Positions 33,453-42,181 of a stretch of 64,000 nt of DNA are shown one piece after another. A program made the position numbers and the translations under genes. This DNA comes from Pusillibacter faecalis (GTDB taxonomy: Bacteria; Bacillota; Clostridia; Oscillospirales; Oscillospiraceae). Numbering within the stretch: position 1 is the first letter of the stretch; the number at the start of each line of letters is the position of its first letter. The stretch covers positions 310,001-374,000 of the forward strand of contig NZ_AP023420.1 of the NCBI RefSeq assembly GCF_018408705.1. Reading direction: 5' to 3'. Under the pieces are notes generated by a model. The model was not told the DNA's origin, did no database searches, and worked only from the letters and a program-made list of their open reading frames with translations.

Positions 33453-35906
33453 TCACTTGCTCACACAGAGCTTAGAATCCTCCACCGTGAGCTTCGCGGT
33501 GTCGCCTTCCCGTAGGGTGCCGTCCAGCATCTTCTCCGCCACGGCGTCCTCTACCTGGCTCTGGATGGCACGGCGCAGGGGTCTTGCGCCGTACTTGGGA
33601 TCATAGCCCTCCTTGGCCAGTTCCACAATAGCCGCTTCGCTGGCATCCAAATGAATCCCCATAGACTCCATCCGAGCGGACACAGTCTTCAGCATCCGGC
33701 GGGCCACCTCTTGGATGTTCTCTTCCGTCAGGGAGCGGAATACGATGATGTCATCAATCCGGTTGAGGAACTCCGGCCGGAAAGTCTGGCGCAGCTCCGC
33801 CATCACGGTCTCCTTTGCCTGCTGGAAGCGCTTTTCCGCATCGGGGTCGCTACCCCGCTCCTCTGCCGAGAAGCCCAGACGCCCAGAGGCCGCGGTCAGA
33901 CTCTTGGCACCGATGTTACTGGTCATTACGATCACCGTGTTCTTGAAGTCCACGGTGCGGCCCTGGGAGTCCGTGATCCGTCCATCATCCAGAATCTGGA
34001 GCAGCACGTTCCACACATCCTCGTGGGCCTTTTCAATCTCGTCAAAGAGTACCACGGAATAGGGCTTGCGGCGGACCTTCTCCGTCAGCTGGCCGCCCTC
34101 GTCGTGGCCCACATACCCCGGAGGGGAGCCAATCAGGCGGGACACCGTGTGCCGCTCCATGTACTCGGACATGTCGATGCGGATCATGGCGTTCTCATCA
34201 CCAAACATGGCCTCCGCCAAGGATTTGCACAGCTCTGTCTTGCCAACACCGGTGGGGCCCAGGAAGAGAAAGCTGCCGATAGGGCGCTTGGGGTCCTTCA
34301 GGCCCACTCTGCCCCGGCGGATTGCCCGGGCCACAGCCTTCACAGCCTCGTCTTGTCCAACCACCCGCTCATGGAGCGTATCTTCCATTCGCAGCAGGCG
34401 CGCGCCCTCGTCCTCTGTCAGCCGGGTGACGGGAATGCCGGTCCAGCCGGCCACCACGGCCGCGATGTCGTCCGCGTTGACGGGCCGGTGCTGGGTGTGG
34501 TTCTGGCGGCGCTTATCCCGCTCTGCCTCCACCTGGTCGCGGTAGTTCTTTTCAATGTCCCGCAGCTGCGCAGCGGTCTCATAGTCCTGGTTTTCAATGG
34601 CGGCTTCCTTGTCCCGGGTCAAAACCGCCAGCTTCTCCTCTAGGCTCTTGACCTCCGGAGAGATCTCCTCCGCCTCCATCCGGACCCGGCTGGCCGCCTC
34701 ATCCATCAGGTCGATGGCCTTATCCGGCAGGAAGCGGTCGTTAATATAGCGGGCAGAAAGGCTCACCGCCGCCTCCAGCGCCTCGTCGGTGATCTGGAGA
34801 TTGTGGTGCTTCTCATACTTCTCCCGCAGGCCCTTCAGAATCTCCAAGGATGCCTCCTGGCTGGGCTCACCCACCTGCACCGGCTGGAACCGGCGCTCCA
34901 AGGCCGCATCCTTTTCAATATACTTGCGGTACTCGTTGAGCGTGGTGGCACCGATCACCTGAATCTCGCCCCGGCCCAGAGCCGGTTTGATGATATTGGC
35001 GGCGTCCACAGCGCCCTCGGCGCTGCCGGCGCCCACGATGGTGTGGAGCTCGTCAATAAAGAGGATGACATTGCCAGCCTTTTTGACCTCCTCCATCACC
35101 TTTTTGATCCGCTCCTCAAACTCACCCCGGTACTTGGTGCCGGCCACCATGCCGCTGAGGTCGAGAGACAAAATTCGTTTATCCAGCAAGTCGTCCGGCA
35201 CATCACCCATGACAATCTTCCGGGCCAGCCCTTCGGCAATGGCAGTCTTGCCAACGCCTGGCTCACCAATCAGGCAGGGATTGTTCTTAGTGCGGCGGGA
35301 GAGAATCTGGATCACACGCCGGATCTCATCATCCCGGCCGATCACCGGGTCCAGCCTGCCAGAGCGGGCATCAGCCGTCAGGTCTCTGGTAAACTCCTTC
35401 AGGGTCTTGGTTTTTCCGCCATCCTCCCGCGCGGCGGCGGCACGGTTTTCTGCTGCGCGGCTCTTGGGCGTTTCGCCAAGCTTCTGCATGAGTGCTGTGT
35501 AGAGGTGTTTGGCATCGACGCCGGCAACCCTCAGCATTCGGACGGCCATGTTGTTGCCCTCCCGCAGAAGACCTGCCAGCAGGTGCTCGGTACCGATATA
35601 ATTATAGCCGCCCCGTACAGAGTCCTCCATGGCAATCTCCACCACCCGGCGGGCTCGGGGAGTCAACCCCTGGGCAGGGTTGCTGCCGGGCAGCCCCACG
35701 CCCACGCTCTTTTTGATGATCTCCACCAGCATATCGTCGGTGAGTCCAGCCTCGGCCAGCACCGTGTGGGCAAGGCCGTCGCTCTCCCGCATCAGGCCCA
35801 GCAGCAGGTGCTCGGTTCCCACATATCCGTGGCCCAGCTCCCCGGCCGCTTCCTGGCTCAACCGCAAGGCCTCCTCCGCTCTGGGACTGAATTTATTCTC
35901 ATTCAT
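33453..35906 (-). CDS. clpC: ATP-dependent Clp protease ATP-binding subunit
   Basis: An 817-residue AAA+ unfoldase. It has two Clp_N repeats (residues 1-145), a first ATPase domain with GEPGVGKTA and [11 protein letters not shown], a UVR-like coiled middle region (about 420-465, [18 protein letters not shown]), and a second ATPase domain with [18 protein letters not shown] and a final D2-small domain. It feeds substrates to ClpP. It is the last gene of the ctsR operon and so is heat-induced via CtsR. ATG after AGGAAAGGTAAAGACAC. Confidence 0.96.
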   Translation of the reverse strand: MNENKFSPRAEEALRLSQEAAGELGHGYVGTEHLLLGLMRESDGLAHTVLAEAGLTDDMLVEIIKKSVGVGLPGSNPAQGLTPRARRVVEIAMEDSVRGGYNYIGTEHLLAGLLREGNNMAVRMLRVAGVDAKHLYTALMQKLGETPKSRAAENRAAAAREDGGKTKTLKEFTRDLTADARSGRLDPVIGRDDEIRRVIQILSRRTKNNPCLIGEPGVGKTAIAEGLARKIVMGDVPDDLLDKRILSLDLSGMVAGTKYRGEFEERIKKVMEEVKKAGNVILFIDELHTIVGAGSAEGAVDAANIIKPALGRGEIQVIGATTLNEYRKYIEKDAALERRFQPVQVGEPSQEASLEILKGLREKYEKHHNLQITDEALEAAVSLSARYINDRFLPDKAIDLMDEAASRVRMEAEEISPEVKSLEEKLAVLTRDKEAAIENQDYETAAQLRDIEKNYRDQVEAERDKRRQNHTQHRPVNADDIAAVVAGWTGIPVTRLTEDEGARLLRMEDTLHERVVGQDEAVKAVARAIRRGRVGLKDPKRPIGSFLFLGPTGVGKTELCKSLAEAMFGDENAMIRIDMSEYMERHTVSRLIGSPPGYVGHDEGGQLTEKVRRKPYSVVLFDEIEKAHEDVWNVLLQILDDGRITDSQGRTVDFKNTVIVMTSNIGAKSLTAASGRLGFSAEERGSDPDAEKRFQQAKETVMAELRQTFRPEFLNRIDDIIVFRSLTEENIQEVARRMLKTVSARMESMGIHLDASEAAIVELAKEGYDPKYGARPLRRAIQSQVEDAVAEKMLDGTLREGDTAKLTVEDSKLCVSK

Positions 35907-35936
35907 GTGTCTTTACCTTCCTTTCCTCAGGGAGTA

Positions 35937-36428
35937 TTACTCGCCGCTCTTTTGTTCTTTGTGGTCCGCCTCTAGCTTGTGGATCTGATCCCGCAGCTCC
36001 GCAGCCCGCTCGAAATTCTCCTGATGAACCGCCTTCTTCATCTCCACTTTCAGTGCGTTGAGCTGGCGCAAGTAGGAGAAGCGGCTCTGCTCCTCTTTCT
36101 CCACCAGGTCCTCCTCTTTTTTCGTCTCCTGCTGCCGAGCAGGCGCGGCGCTCAGCGCCGGCATGTCAGCGAAGAAGTCGTCAAAGGGGTCTTCCAGCAT
36201 CCTGCCCATCAGGCTGGGAGAAAAGAAGTCGTTAAAGAAGCTGCTCCCAAACAGGCTGCCTCTGCCGAAGAAGTTCTGCATCATCCTCTGGCTGTGGGCG
36301 TTGATCCGCTGGGTGTAGCCCAGCTTCTCCGCGCACTCGCTGCAAAGATGCTTTTCTTCCACATGACCGTTGATATTACTCTGGTAAACAAAGGTCACTT
36401 CATTCTTGCCACAATTTTCGCATTTCAT
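35937..36428 (-). CDS. mcsA: McsA-like zinc finger/UvrB-UvrC motif protein
   Basis: The protein has 163 residues. The zinc-binding N-terminus has CENC (3-6) and CSEC (29-32). A UVR-type coiled motif closes it (LKVEMKKAVHQENFERAAEL). In Bacillus McsA activates the arginine kinase McsB and releases CtsR. Here mcsB is absent between mcsA and clpC, so its partner must be elsewhere, or it acts alone. It lies between ctsR and clpC. RBS AAGGAG precedes the ATG. Confidence 0.9.
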   Translation of the reverse strand: MKCENCGKNEVTFVYQSNINGHVEEKHLCSECAEKLGYTQRINAHSQRMMQNFFGRGSLFGSSFFNDFFSPSLMGRMLEDPFDDFFADMPALSAAPARQQETKKEEDLVEKEEQSRFSYLRQLNALKVEMKKAVHQENFERAAELRDQIHKLEADHKEQKSGE

Positions 36429-36550
36429 AAGTCATATCTCCTTCATATAAGCGTATTGTTAATCACCATGTGATAGGTTCCACCGGAATCTTCGTCCCTG
36501 CCGGGCACTCCGGCGGTCGGTTCTTCTCCTCAAGAGGAAGTCTGCCCCTT

Positions 36551-37003
36551 TTATACCTGAAGAATCAGAACCTGCTTCATAATATCCGCCCGGACCTGAT
36601 TGCGGCTCTCTCGCGGCACAGCCCCCAGAGCTTTATCGCCCAGGGCCGCCAGCAACGCCTGCCCGATCTCCTCCGCCAGCGCCCCGGACTGCACCAGGTT
36701 GCTGAGGATCGCTCTGGCAGACGGCAGATCCACCTGAGCACCCAAGGAGTTGATGACATGCATCATCAGCGTCTGCCGGTCTACCCGTACCCGTGTGATA
36801 CGGATATATCCGTTTCCGCCCCGGCGGCTTTCCACGATATAGCCCCGCTCCGGTGAAAACCGTGTGGACATTACATAATTGATCTGGCTGGGTACGCAGT
36901 TAAAGCGTTGGGCCAAATCATTGCGCTGAACCTCCAGCACACCATTCTCGGCTTCCTCCAGACTCTGCTGCAGGAAACTGGCAATCAAATCTGTAATCCC
37001 CAC
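36551..37003 (-). CDS. ctsR: Heat-shock repressor CtsR
   Basis: A 150-residue repressor of clp genes. The winged helix-turn-helix is in the N-terminal half (RNDLAQRFNCVPSQINYVMS, then RFSPERGYIVESRRGGNGYI with the Gly-rich heat-sensing wing). The C-terminal dimer region is SARAILSNLVQSGALAEEIG. It starts at GTG 37003. Two CtsR boxes flank its own promoter, so it represses itself and clpC. Confidence 0.95.
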   Translation of the reverse strand: MGITDLIASFLQQSLEEAENGVLEVQRNDLAQRFNCVPSQINYVMSTRFSPERGYIVESRRGGNGYIRITRVRVDRQTLMMHVINSLGAQVDLPSARAILSNLVQSGALAEEIGQALLAALGDKALGAVPRESRNQVRADIMKQVLILQV

Positions 37004-37039
37004 TTGATGTCCATCCCCTTCCGTTTAATCAAATTTGAC

Positions 37040-37124
37040 TTTGACTTTCTTTGATCTTTATTCTGGTGTCAGTATACCACGTTTCCCGCAAATGTCAAGA
37101 TTTTATTTTTGACTTTCTTTGACC
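37040..37124 (-). promoter_or_regulatory. ctsR operon promoter between two CtsR boxes
   Basis: Read on the minus strand: box 1 GGTCAAA-GAA-AGTCAAA (37108-37124), -35 TTGACA (37093-37098), 16 bases, -10 TATACT (37071-37076), box 2 GATCAAA-GAA-AGTCAAA (37040-37056). Both boxes are the heptad tandem repeat bound by CtsR, one upstream of the -35 and one downstream of the start. Confidence 0.92.
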
Positions 37125-37226
37125 AATTTGAAAATATTTTATGAACAGTTAGTCTTTACAAACCTTATGTTTGACCGTTTCCTGCAATTTTTGTGAAAAA
37201 TTATTGTTAACTTCTTCACGGCCCTC

Positions 37227-37254
37227 TTGCTTTTTTAAAATTGTATGCTACAAT
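37227..37254 (+). promoter_or_regulatory. Ferredoxin promoter
   Basis: TTGCTT (37227-37232), 16 bases, TACAAT (37249-37254) with an extended TG-C element. Confidence 0.7.
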
Positions 37255-37284
37255 AGGGGTACAATTTTTATGGAGGTGCTTCCC

Positions 37285-37458
37285 ATGGCCTACAAAATCA
37301 CGTCTGCCTGCGTGAGCTGCGGCACTTGCGCGGACGCTTGCCCCGCTGGTGCTATCAGCCAGGGTGATGACCAGTACGTCATCGACGCCGGCGCTTGCCT
37401 GGACTGCGGTTCTTGCAGCGACGCCTGCCCCACCGGCGCCATCGTCCCCGAGGGCTGA
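37285..37458 (+). CDS. 2[4Fe-4S] ferredoxin
   Basis: The 57-residue clostridial-type ferredoxin carries two CXXCXXCXXXCP clusters, CVSCGTCADACPAG and CLDCGSCSDACPTG, arranged as the internal duplication typical of the family. It carries low-potential electrons for fermentative enzymes. ATG 37285 follows GGAGGTGCTTCCC. Single-gene unit with its own promoter and terminator. Confidence 0.95.
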   Translation: MAYKITSACVSCGTCADACPAGAISQGDDQYVIDAGACLDCGSCSDACPTGAIVPEG

Positions 37459-37477
37459 GATCCTAAACGGGATACAT

Positions 37478-37512
37478 AAAAACACCGCGAGCCCTGTGCT
37501 TGCGGTGTTTTT
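37478..37512 (+). terminator. Ferredoxin terminator
   Basis: AAAAACACCGC and GCGGTGTTTTT form the stem; the T-run is part of the right arm. Confidence 0.88.
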
Positions 37513-37584
37513 ATCTGTTTTTCAGGTCCTTGCACTCCGACTTTCTTTTTAGTATAATACCTATAACCATTCGGGAGGTGCTCT

Positions 37585-38313
37585 GTGGAACATTGGGAAG
37601 TCCTTGCCCCTGGCGGCTACCGCTTTGTCTATGACGACGCGCTCTTCCGTCCCAGTACAGACACCTTTCTCCTCGCCTCCCTGCCCCGTCTGAAACCGGG
37701 ACTGCGGGTATGTGACCTGGGCTGCGGCACTGGCCTGCTTAGCCTGTTGCTTTTACAGCGCCAGCCGGCGCTTTTCGTCACCGGAATTGATCGCTTACCG
37801 GCAGCAACTGAACTCGCCCGGAAGGCCGCCGAGATCAACGGCTTGGCAGAGCGCCTGACGATTTGCTCTGGAGACCTGCGGGACCCGCTCCTCCCTGCTG
37901 GCGGCTTCGATCTCGCGGTTTGCAATCCGCCCTATTACCCGGTTGGAAGCGGAGGACTCCCCGCCGGCTGTGCTCTGCGTTCCGCCAGGTCCGAGGCCAC
38001 CTGCTCTCTGCCGGAGCTCTGCCAAGCGGCAGCCAGAGCTTTGCGATGGGGAGGCAGCTTCTGCCTGGTCCACAAGCCGGAACGTCTAGCCGATCTATGC
38101 TGTGCCCTGCGGGAGACAGGTCTGGAACCCAAGCGGCTTCGCCTGGTCTGCAAAAACGCCGCCAGCGCCCCCTCCCTGATTTTGCTGGAAGCCCGGCGCG
38201 GCGGACGGCCGGGGCTGGCTATAGAGCCCGCCCTATTGCTGCAAACCTCAGACGGCACTCCTACAGCAGAGGTAAACGCCATCTATTTCAGACAACAGGA
38301 GGATTTATCATGA
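37585..38313 (+). CDS. trmN6: tRNA1(Val) adenine-37 N6-methyltransferase (YfiC/TrmN6 type)
   Basis: This 242-residue class-I methyltransferase has SAM motif I CDLGCGTGLLSLLLL (about 43-57) and the catalytic tetrad NPPYY (about 114-118) of N6-adenine enzymes. The N-terminal YRFVYDDALFRPSTDTFLLA block is characteristic of YfiC-type tRNA methyltransferases. GTG start after GGGAGGTGCTCT. It is coupled to rsmI by a 4-base overlap, the arrangement common in Firmicutes. Confidence 0.87.
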   Translation: MEHWEVLAPGGYRFVYDDALFRPSTDTFLLASLPRLKPGLRVCDLGCGTGLLSLLLLQRQPALFVTGIDRLPAATELARKAAEINGLAERLTICSGDLRDPLLPAGGFDLAVCNPPYYPVGSGGLPAGCALRSARSEATCSLPELCQAAARALRWGGSFCLVHKPERLADLCCALRETGLEPKRLRLVCKNAASAPSLILLEARRGGRPGLAIEPALLLQTSDGTPTAEVNAIYFRQQEDLS

Positions 38314-39149
38314 GGGGTACGCTCTATCTGGTCGCCACCCCCATCGGCAACCTGGGGGACTTCTCCCCCAGGGCGGTGGAGACACTGCGGACCGTGGACT
38401 TCCTTGCCGCCGAGGATACCCGGGTCTCGCTGAAGCTTTGCAATCACTTTGAGATCAAAAAATCCCTGGTCAGCTATCACGAGCACAACCATGTCACGGC
38501 GGGAGCTTCCATTTTGCAGCGGCTCCTGGCCGGGGAGTCCTGTGCTTTGGTAACGGATGCCGGCACCCCCGCCATTTCCGACCCGGGGGAGGATTTGGTG
38601 CGCCTGTGTGCGGAGCAGCAGGTTCCAGTGGTCTCTATCCCCGGCTGCTGCGCTGGCATCAGTGCCCTGGCAGTCAGCGGCCTGCCTACCGGCCGCTTCG
38701 TGTTCGAGGGCTTTCTCCCCGTCAACCGGAGGAACCGCCGGGAGCGGCTGGAAGCCTTGCGGCGGGAAGAGCGCACCATACTCTTTCACGAGGCTCCCCA
38801 CAAGCTCCTCTCCACGCTGGAGGACCTCTCCGCCGCCTTCGGCCCGGACCGCCGTATCGCCCTGTGTCGGGAGCTGACCAAGCTCCACGAGGAGGTCCGC
38901 CGCACTACCCTGGCAGAGGCTGCCGCTTTCTATCGGGATAACACCCCAAAAGGAGAGTTCGTCCTGGTAGTGGCAGGCGCGGAGGCTGAACTTCGAGCCG
39001 CTGTTCCACTGGATGAGGCCGTTGCACAGGTGCATGCTTTGAAATCCCAGGGCATGCGTTTGAAGGACGCAGTCCGAGAGGTGGCGGAGCTCACGGGGCT
39101 TTCCAAAAACGATCTTTATGCCGCTGCCCTGGATGCGCCGGTTTCATAA
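38310..39149 (+). CDS. rsmI: 16S rRNA (cytidine-1402-2'-O)-methyltransferase
   Basis: A 279-residue tetrapyrrole-methylase-fold enzyme that 2'-O-methylates C1402 of 16S rRNA. It begins MRGTLYLVATPIGNLGDFSP, with AAEDTRVSLKLCNHF, YHEHN, VTDAGTPAISDPGEDLV and PGCCAGISALAVSGL, all family blocks. ATG 38310 follows AGGAGGATTTATC. Confidence 0.95.
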   Translation: MRGTLYLVATPIGNLGDFSPRAVETLRTVDFLAAEDTRVSLKLCNHFEIKKSLVSYHEHNHVTAGASILQRLLAGESCALVTDAGTPAISDPGEDLVRLCAEQQVPVVSIPGCCAGISALAVSGLPTGRFVFEGFLPVNRRNRRERLEALRREERTILFHEAPHKLLSTLEDLSAAFGPDRRIALCRELTKLHEEVRRTTLAEAAAFYRDNTPKGEFVLVVAGAEAELRAAVPLDEAVAQVHALKSQGMRLKDAVREVAELTGLSKNDLYAAALDAPVS

Positions 39150-39236
39150 ATCGCACGCCCCCGGCCTCCATGACATGAGCCTCTTTCCGTGCCGCTGAAA
39201 TCCGCAGCGTCCCTGTATACCTTCCAATCATTCAAG

Positions 39237-39261
39237 CGCCTCCGCAGTACCTGCGGAGGCG
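39237..39261. terminator. Hairpin between rsmI and abrB (convergent)
   Basis: CGCCTCCGCAG - TAC - CTGCGGAGGCG, a perfect 11-bp stem. The downstream T-content is weak on both strands. Confidence 0.65.
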
Positions 39262-39270
39262 TGTTATCGT

Positions 39271-39513
39271 TTATAGGCCCTTCAGCTCTTTTAGACATTT
39301 TGGACAGACATTTTTCCCTTTAAACTCTGTCACATCTTTAACAGCGTCGCAGAAGATACAGCTTGGCTTATATTTTTTTAGAATGACGGACGAGCCCTCC
39401 ACATAGATTTCCAGTGCATCCTTTTCTGCTATATCCAAGGTCCGGCGCATCTCGATGGGCAGTACAATCCGGCCCAATTCGTCAACCTTCCTCACGATCC
39501 CTGTTGATTTCAC
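39271..39513 (-). CDS. abrB: AbrB family transition-state regulator with C-terminal zinc site
   Basis: The protein has 80 residues: an N-terminal swapped-hairpin DNA-binding domain (MKSTGIVRKVDELGRIVLPI, then EMRRTLDI) and a C-terminal part with CIFC and CPKC pairs that form a zinc-ribbon end, common in Clostridia AbrB proteins. It controls the growth-to-sporulation transition. ATG after AGAGAAGGAGTCATACTG. spo0A, its usual repressor, is also in this window, 19 kb away. Confidence 0.9.
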   Translation of the reverse strand: MKSTGIVRKVDELGRIVLPIEMRRTLDIAEKDALEIYVEGSSVILKKYKPSCIFCDAVKDVTEFKGKNVCPKCLKELKGL

Positions 39514-39559
39514 AGTATGACTCCTTCTCTCATTTAAATTGATACGTTATGATAAACAG

Positions 39560-39589
39560 ACAATAGCATATTTCGTTGCCTCTTGTCAA
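39560..39589 (-). promoter_or_regulatory. abrB promoter
   Basis: Minus strand: TTGACA (39584-39589), 18 bases, TATTGT (39560-39565). Confidence 0.65.
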
Positions 39590-39658
39590 TTTTTGTCCAA
39601 AAATTTAAGATTTAATTCATAATCCCAACAAAAATTTAAATGAAAGGGGAAAGAGGCT

Positions 39659-40243
39659 ATGGCAATGGCGTGGGTATGGACCGGGATGGTCCTGCTGTCT
39701 CTAATCTTCGGCATCGCCACCGGAAATCTGGATGAAGTTGCAAATGCCGCTCTGGAAGGCGCTGGTTCCGCCGTGGAGCTGAGCATCTCCATGGCGGGCA
39801 TTCTGTGTCTTTGGAGCGGGGTGATGGAAATCATGAACGCCTGCGGGCTGTCCGCCGGACTGGCGCGAGCTTTCCGGCCCATTTTGCGCCGCCTGCTGCC
39901 AGAAGCCAGTCGGGATGAGGAGACATTAGCCGCAGTTTCAGCCAACGTTTCAGCCAATCTTCTGGGCCTGGGTAACGCCGCCACACCGCTTGGAATCCGG
40001 GCGGCCCGTCGTATGGCCCGAAGCTGTGACGGCGTTGCAAGCAATGAGCTCTGCCTGTTGGTGGTGTTAAACACAGCCTCTATCCAGCTTCTGCCGACCA
40101 CCATCGCCTCCCTCCGGGCAGCTGCAGGCTCTCAGACTCCATTTGACATCCTGCCGGCAGTGTGGCTCAGTTCCGCCATGTCTGTGGCCGCAGGACTGGC
40201 TGCGGCATGGCTCCTCTCCCGGCGTAAAAGGAGACGGCTATGA
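39659..40243 (+). CDS. spmA: Spore maturation protein A
   Basis: The 194-residue membrane protein of the SpmA/nucleoside-gate family has WVWTGMVLLSLIFGIATGNL, GILCLWSGVMEIMNACGLSA and the ANVSANLLGLGNAATPLGIR block. With SpmB it is needed for spore-core dehydration. ATG 39659 follows GGGGAAAGAGGCT. It overlaps spmB by 4 bases. Confidence 0.93.
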   Translation: MAMAWVWTGMVLLSLIFGIATGNLDEVANAALEGAGSAVELSISMAGILCLWSGVMEIMNACGLSAGLARAFRPILRRLLPEASRDEETLAAVSANVSANLLGLGNAATPLGIRAARRMARSCDGVASNELCLLVVLNTASIQLLPTTIASLRAAAGSQTPFDILPAVWLSSAMSVAAGLAAAWLLSRRKRRRL

Positions 40244-40758
40244 ACGTCAGTTCTCTGGTGATTCCGCTTCTCCTCTCGGCTGTGGCGGTATATGGTATGG
40301 GGCGGAAGGTGGATGTTTACAGCGCTCTGACCCACGGCGCCGAGGAGGGGCTGACCGTTCTTCTGCGTATCATTCCGGCGCTGGTGGGACTGCTGACTGC
40401 TGTGAGCATGTTCCGCGCCTCCGGAGCCATGGAATTTCTCTCCAGCCTATGCGCGCCAGTACTGGATCTTCTGGGCATTCCGCCTGAGACGACCCCGTTG
40501 ATGCTCATCCGGCCTGTATCAGGCAGCGGCGCGCTGGCAGTAGCCAGCGATCTGCTGACCACGCACGGGCCTGACAGCTATGTGGGCCGGGTTGCCGCTG
40601 TTATGTTGGGCAGTACGGAAACCACCTTTTATACCATTGCCGTCTACTTCGGCTCTGCCGGTATTTATAAGACTCGGCACACAGTTCCTGCCGCGCTGGT
40701 GGCTGATCTGACTGGTTTTTTCGCCGCAGCCCTGTCCGTCCGGATTTTCTTTGGGTAG
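40240..40758 (+). CDS. spmB: Spore maturation protein B
   Basis: The 172-residue membrane partner of SpmA has the gate-domain segments GAEEGLTVLLRIIPALVGLL, VSGSGALAVASDLL and STETTFYTIAVYFGSAG. The ATG overlaps the spmA stop (ATGA), implying coupled translation. Confidence 0.93.
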   Translation: MNVSSLVIPLLLSAVAVYGMGRKVDVYSALTHGAEEGLTVLLRIIPALVGLLTAVSMFRASGAMEFLSSLCAPVLDLLGIPPETTPLMLIRPVSGSGALAVASDLLTTHGPDSYVGRVAAVMLGSTETTFYTIAVYFGSAGIYKTRHTVPAALVADLTGFFAAALSVRIFFG

Positions 40759-40812
40759 ACCCAAATCCGCTGTCACATCGGTACAGAGCTCTGGTGCGCC
40801 GGCTGGAAATGC

Positions 40813-41175
40813 TTATGAAGCTGCCCGGAGTTTTTGTATGGCCTCTTCCCTGGTTGCAACAAAGAAAAACTGCCCTCCCCGGTTGGATTCAAAAATAAAG
40901 TCCCTCAAAGGCTTGCTGGTATAGCGGGAATAGTCTCCATAAACAGCGGCTTTAATCTGGTAGTTCGTAAACTTCTGCAGGATTTCTCCCGCAAGCCCCG
41001 TGCTGAGTATAAAAAAGTGTTCGCTGACTGTCTCTTTTGCAAGCACGATCTTGGTTGCCCCGGTTTTATATTTGACGGTAATTGCCATTTCCAGCGCGGA
41101 TTGTGCGTCCTTCACAAGCACTTCTCCGCCGGAAATCACCGCAATGCCGGTCCCTTTGATCACTTCAATCTTCAT
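40813..41175 (-). CDS. DUF4180 protein
   Basis: The protein has 120 residues with the DUF4180 pattern: MKIEVIKGTGIAVISGGEVL, then QSALEMAITVKYKTGATKIV, SEHFFILSTGLAGEILQKF and GDYSRYTSKPLRDFIFESN. The family is a small alpha/beta protein of unknown function, found beside regulators. RBS AGGAGGATGTC lies just ahead of ATG. Single gene. Confidence 0.88.
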   Translation of the reverse strand: MKIEVIKGTGIAVISGGEVLVKDAQSALEMAITVKYKTGATKIVLAKETVSEHFFILSTGLAGEILQKFTNYQIKAAVYGDYSRYTSKPLRDFIFESNRGGQFFFVATREEAIQKLRAAS

Positions 41176-41260
41176 GACATCCTCCTAACATAGATATTCC
41201 CAATCTGTTCTGCAATAAAATATTACTCTGCCGGTTTTGGGTCTCTCCCATTCATATGGT

Positions 41261-41294
41261 CAAACGGCATAACCGCTGGCGGTTATGCCGTTTG
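41261..41294. terminator. Perfect 15-bp hairpin after the GerMN gene
   Basis: CAAACGGCATAACCG - CTGG - CGGTTATGCCGTTTG lies 12 bases past the GerMN stop. No T-run follows on the minus strand. Confidence 0.7.
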
Positions 41295-41305
41295 CTCTCA
41301 GATTC

Positions 41306-42181
41306 TCACTTCTCCGGTACCTCCAAAGCAACAGGCCCGTAGCAGGACGCATATTCTCCGTCCACCAGAAATCTCGTCTCGCTGACGTTCTCCAGCGCAC
41401 ACAGCGACCTGGTCAATGCCTCCAGCGCCATGTCCAGCGCCGCGTCTTCCGGCAAATCTCCCAGCAAGCCAGAGGATAGATTGACATAGCAAATGTCTTC
41501 CTCCAGCCAAACACTTCTGGGACGGAACCCCTCGGGAAACGCAGGCGCCAAATCACTGTCCAGGGGACCATTTTCCAGCGCCCGCGCCACGGCACTCACC
41601 TGTGTGTCCCCCTCATAGAGCTCCAACGTCCGCTCCTCCGGCTGCAAGACTCCCGACTCATCCGGAAAATAGAGCGTTACCTCCGCTGTGCCAACCACGT
41701 CTCCCTCCGGGGCTACCAGCACATCCCTGGCCGTGAACACCTGCTTGCTGCGATAGGCCAGCTCCTGTCCGCGGACTGTAATCTGTACCGACAGGATATC
41801 CGGCAGCTGGGTGAGCGTCAGCGTGATCGCCTGATCCGCTAACGTCAGCTCCACTCCGGAGAGCATGCCATAAGCGGAGGACAAGTCTACAACCGCCCGG
41901 CTCCCCTTCAGCTCCAGGGACAGCAGGGAGGTGCCTGCCGGAATCGCATTTTTCAGCGTCTCGTCCGTCGGCCCCGCCAGCAGCGCCTCCAGAAGGGCAC
42001 GGGCCGGAGCCTCCGTCGGCTCCAGCTGTACGCTCTCTGTCCGAAGGGCTCCTTCACCCGCAGCGGAACGCAGGTCTCGTTCTTGAAAATACAAAACATA
42101 CCCGTCTGACGGTTCCGCCCCGCCGCTGCAGCCGGAGAGAAGCAGCAAAACACACAGCAGCGCCGCGATTCGCTTTCTCAT
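41306..42181 (-). CDS. GerMN-domain lipoprotein
   Basis: The protein has 291 residues. A lipoprotein signal ends in the lipobox LLLLSGCSGG (Cys about 18). Two GerMN domains follow (about 60-150 with TLTQLPDILSVQITVRGQEL, and about 165-285 with LNLSSGLLG-like CYVNLSSGLLGDLPEDAAL). GerMN domains occur in spore germination protein GerM and in lipoproteins next to sensor kinases. ATG 42181 follows GGAGGAGGGGGAGGC and overlaps the kinase stop, so it is likely part of the signalling unit. Confidence 0.9.
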   Translation of the reverse strand: MRKRIAALLCVLLLLSGCSGGAEPSDGYVLYFQERDLRSAAGEGALRTESVQLEPTEAPARALLEALLAGPTDETLKNAIPAGTSLLSLELKGSRAVVDLSSAYGMLSGVELTLADQAITLTLTQLPDILSVQITVRGQELAYRSKQVFTARDVLVAPEGDVVGTAEVTLYFPDESGVLQPEERTLELYEGDTQVSAVARALENGPLDSDLAPAFPEGFRPRSVWLEEDICYVNLSSGLLGDLPEDAALDMALEALTRSLCALENVSETRFLVDGEYASCYGPVALEVPEK

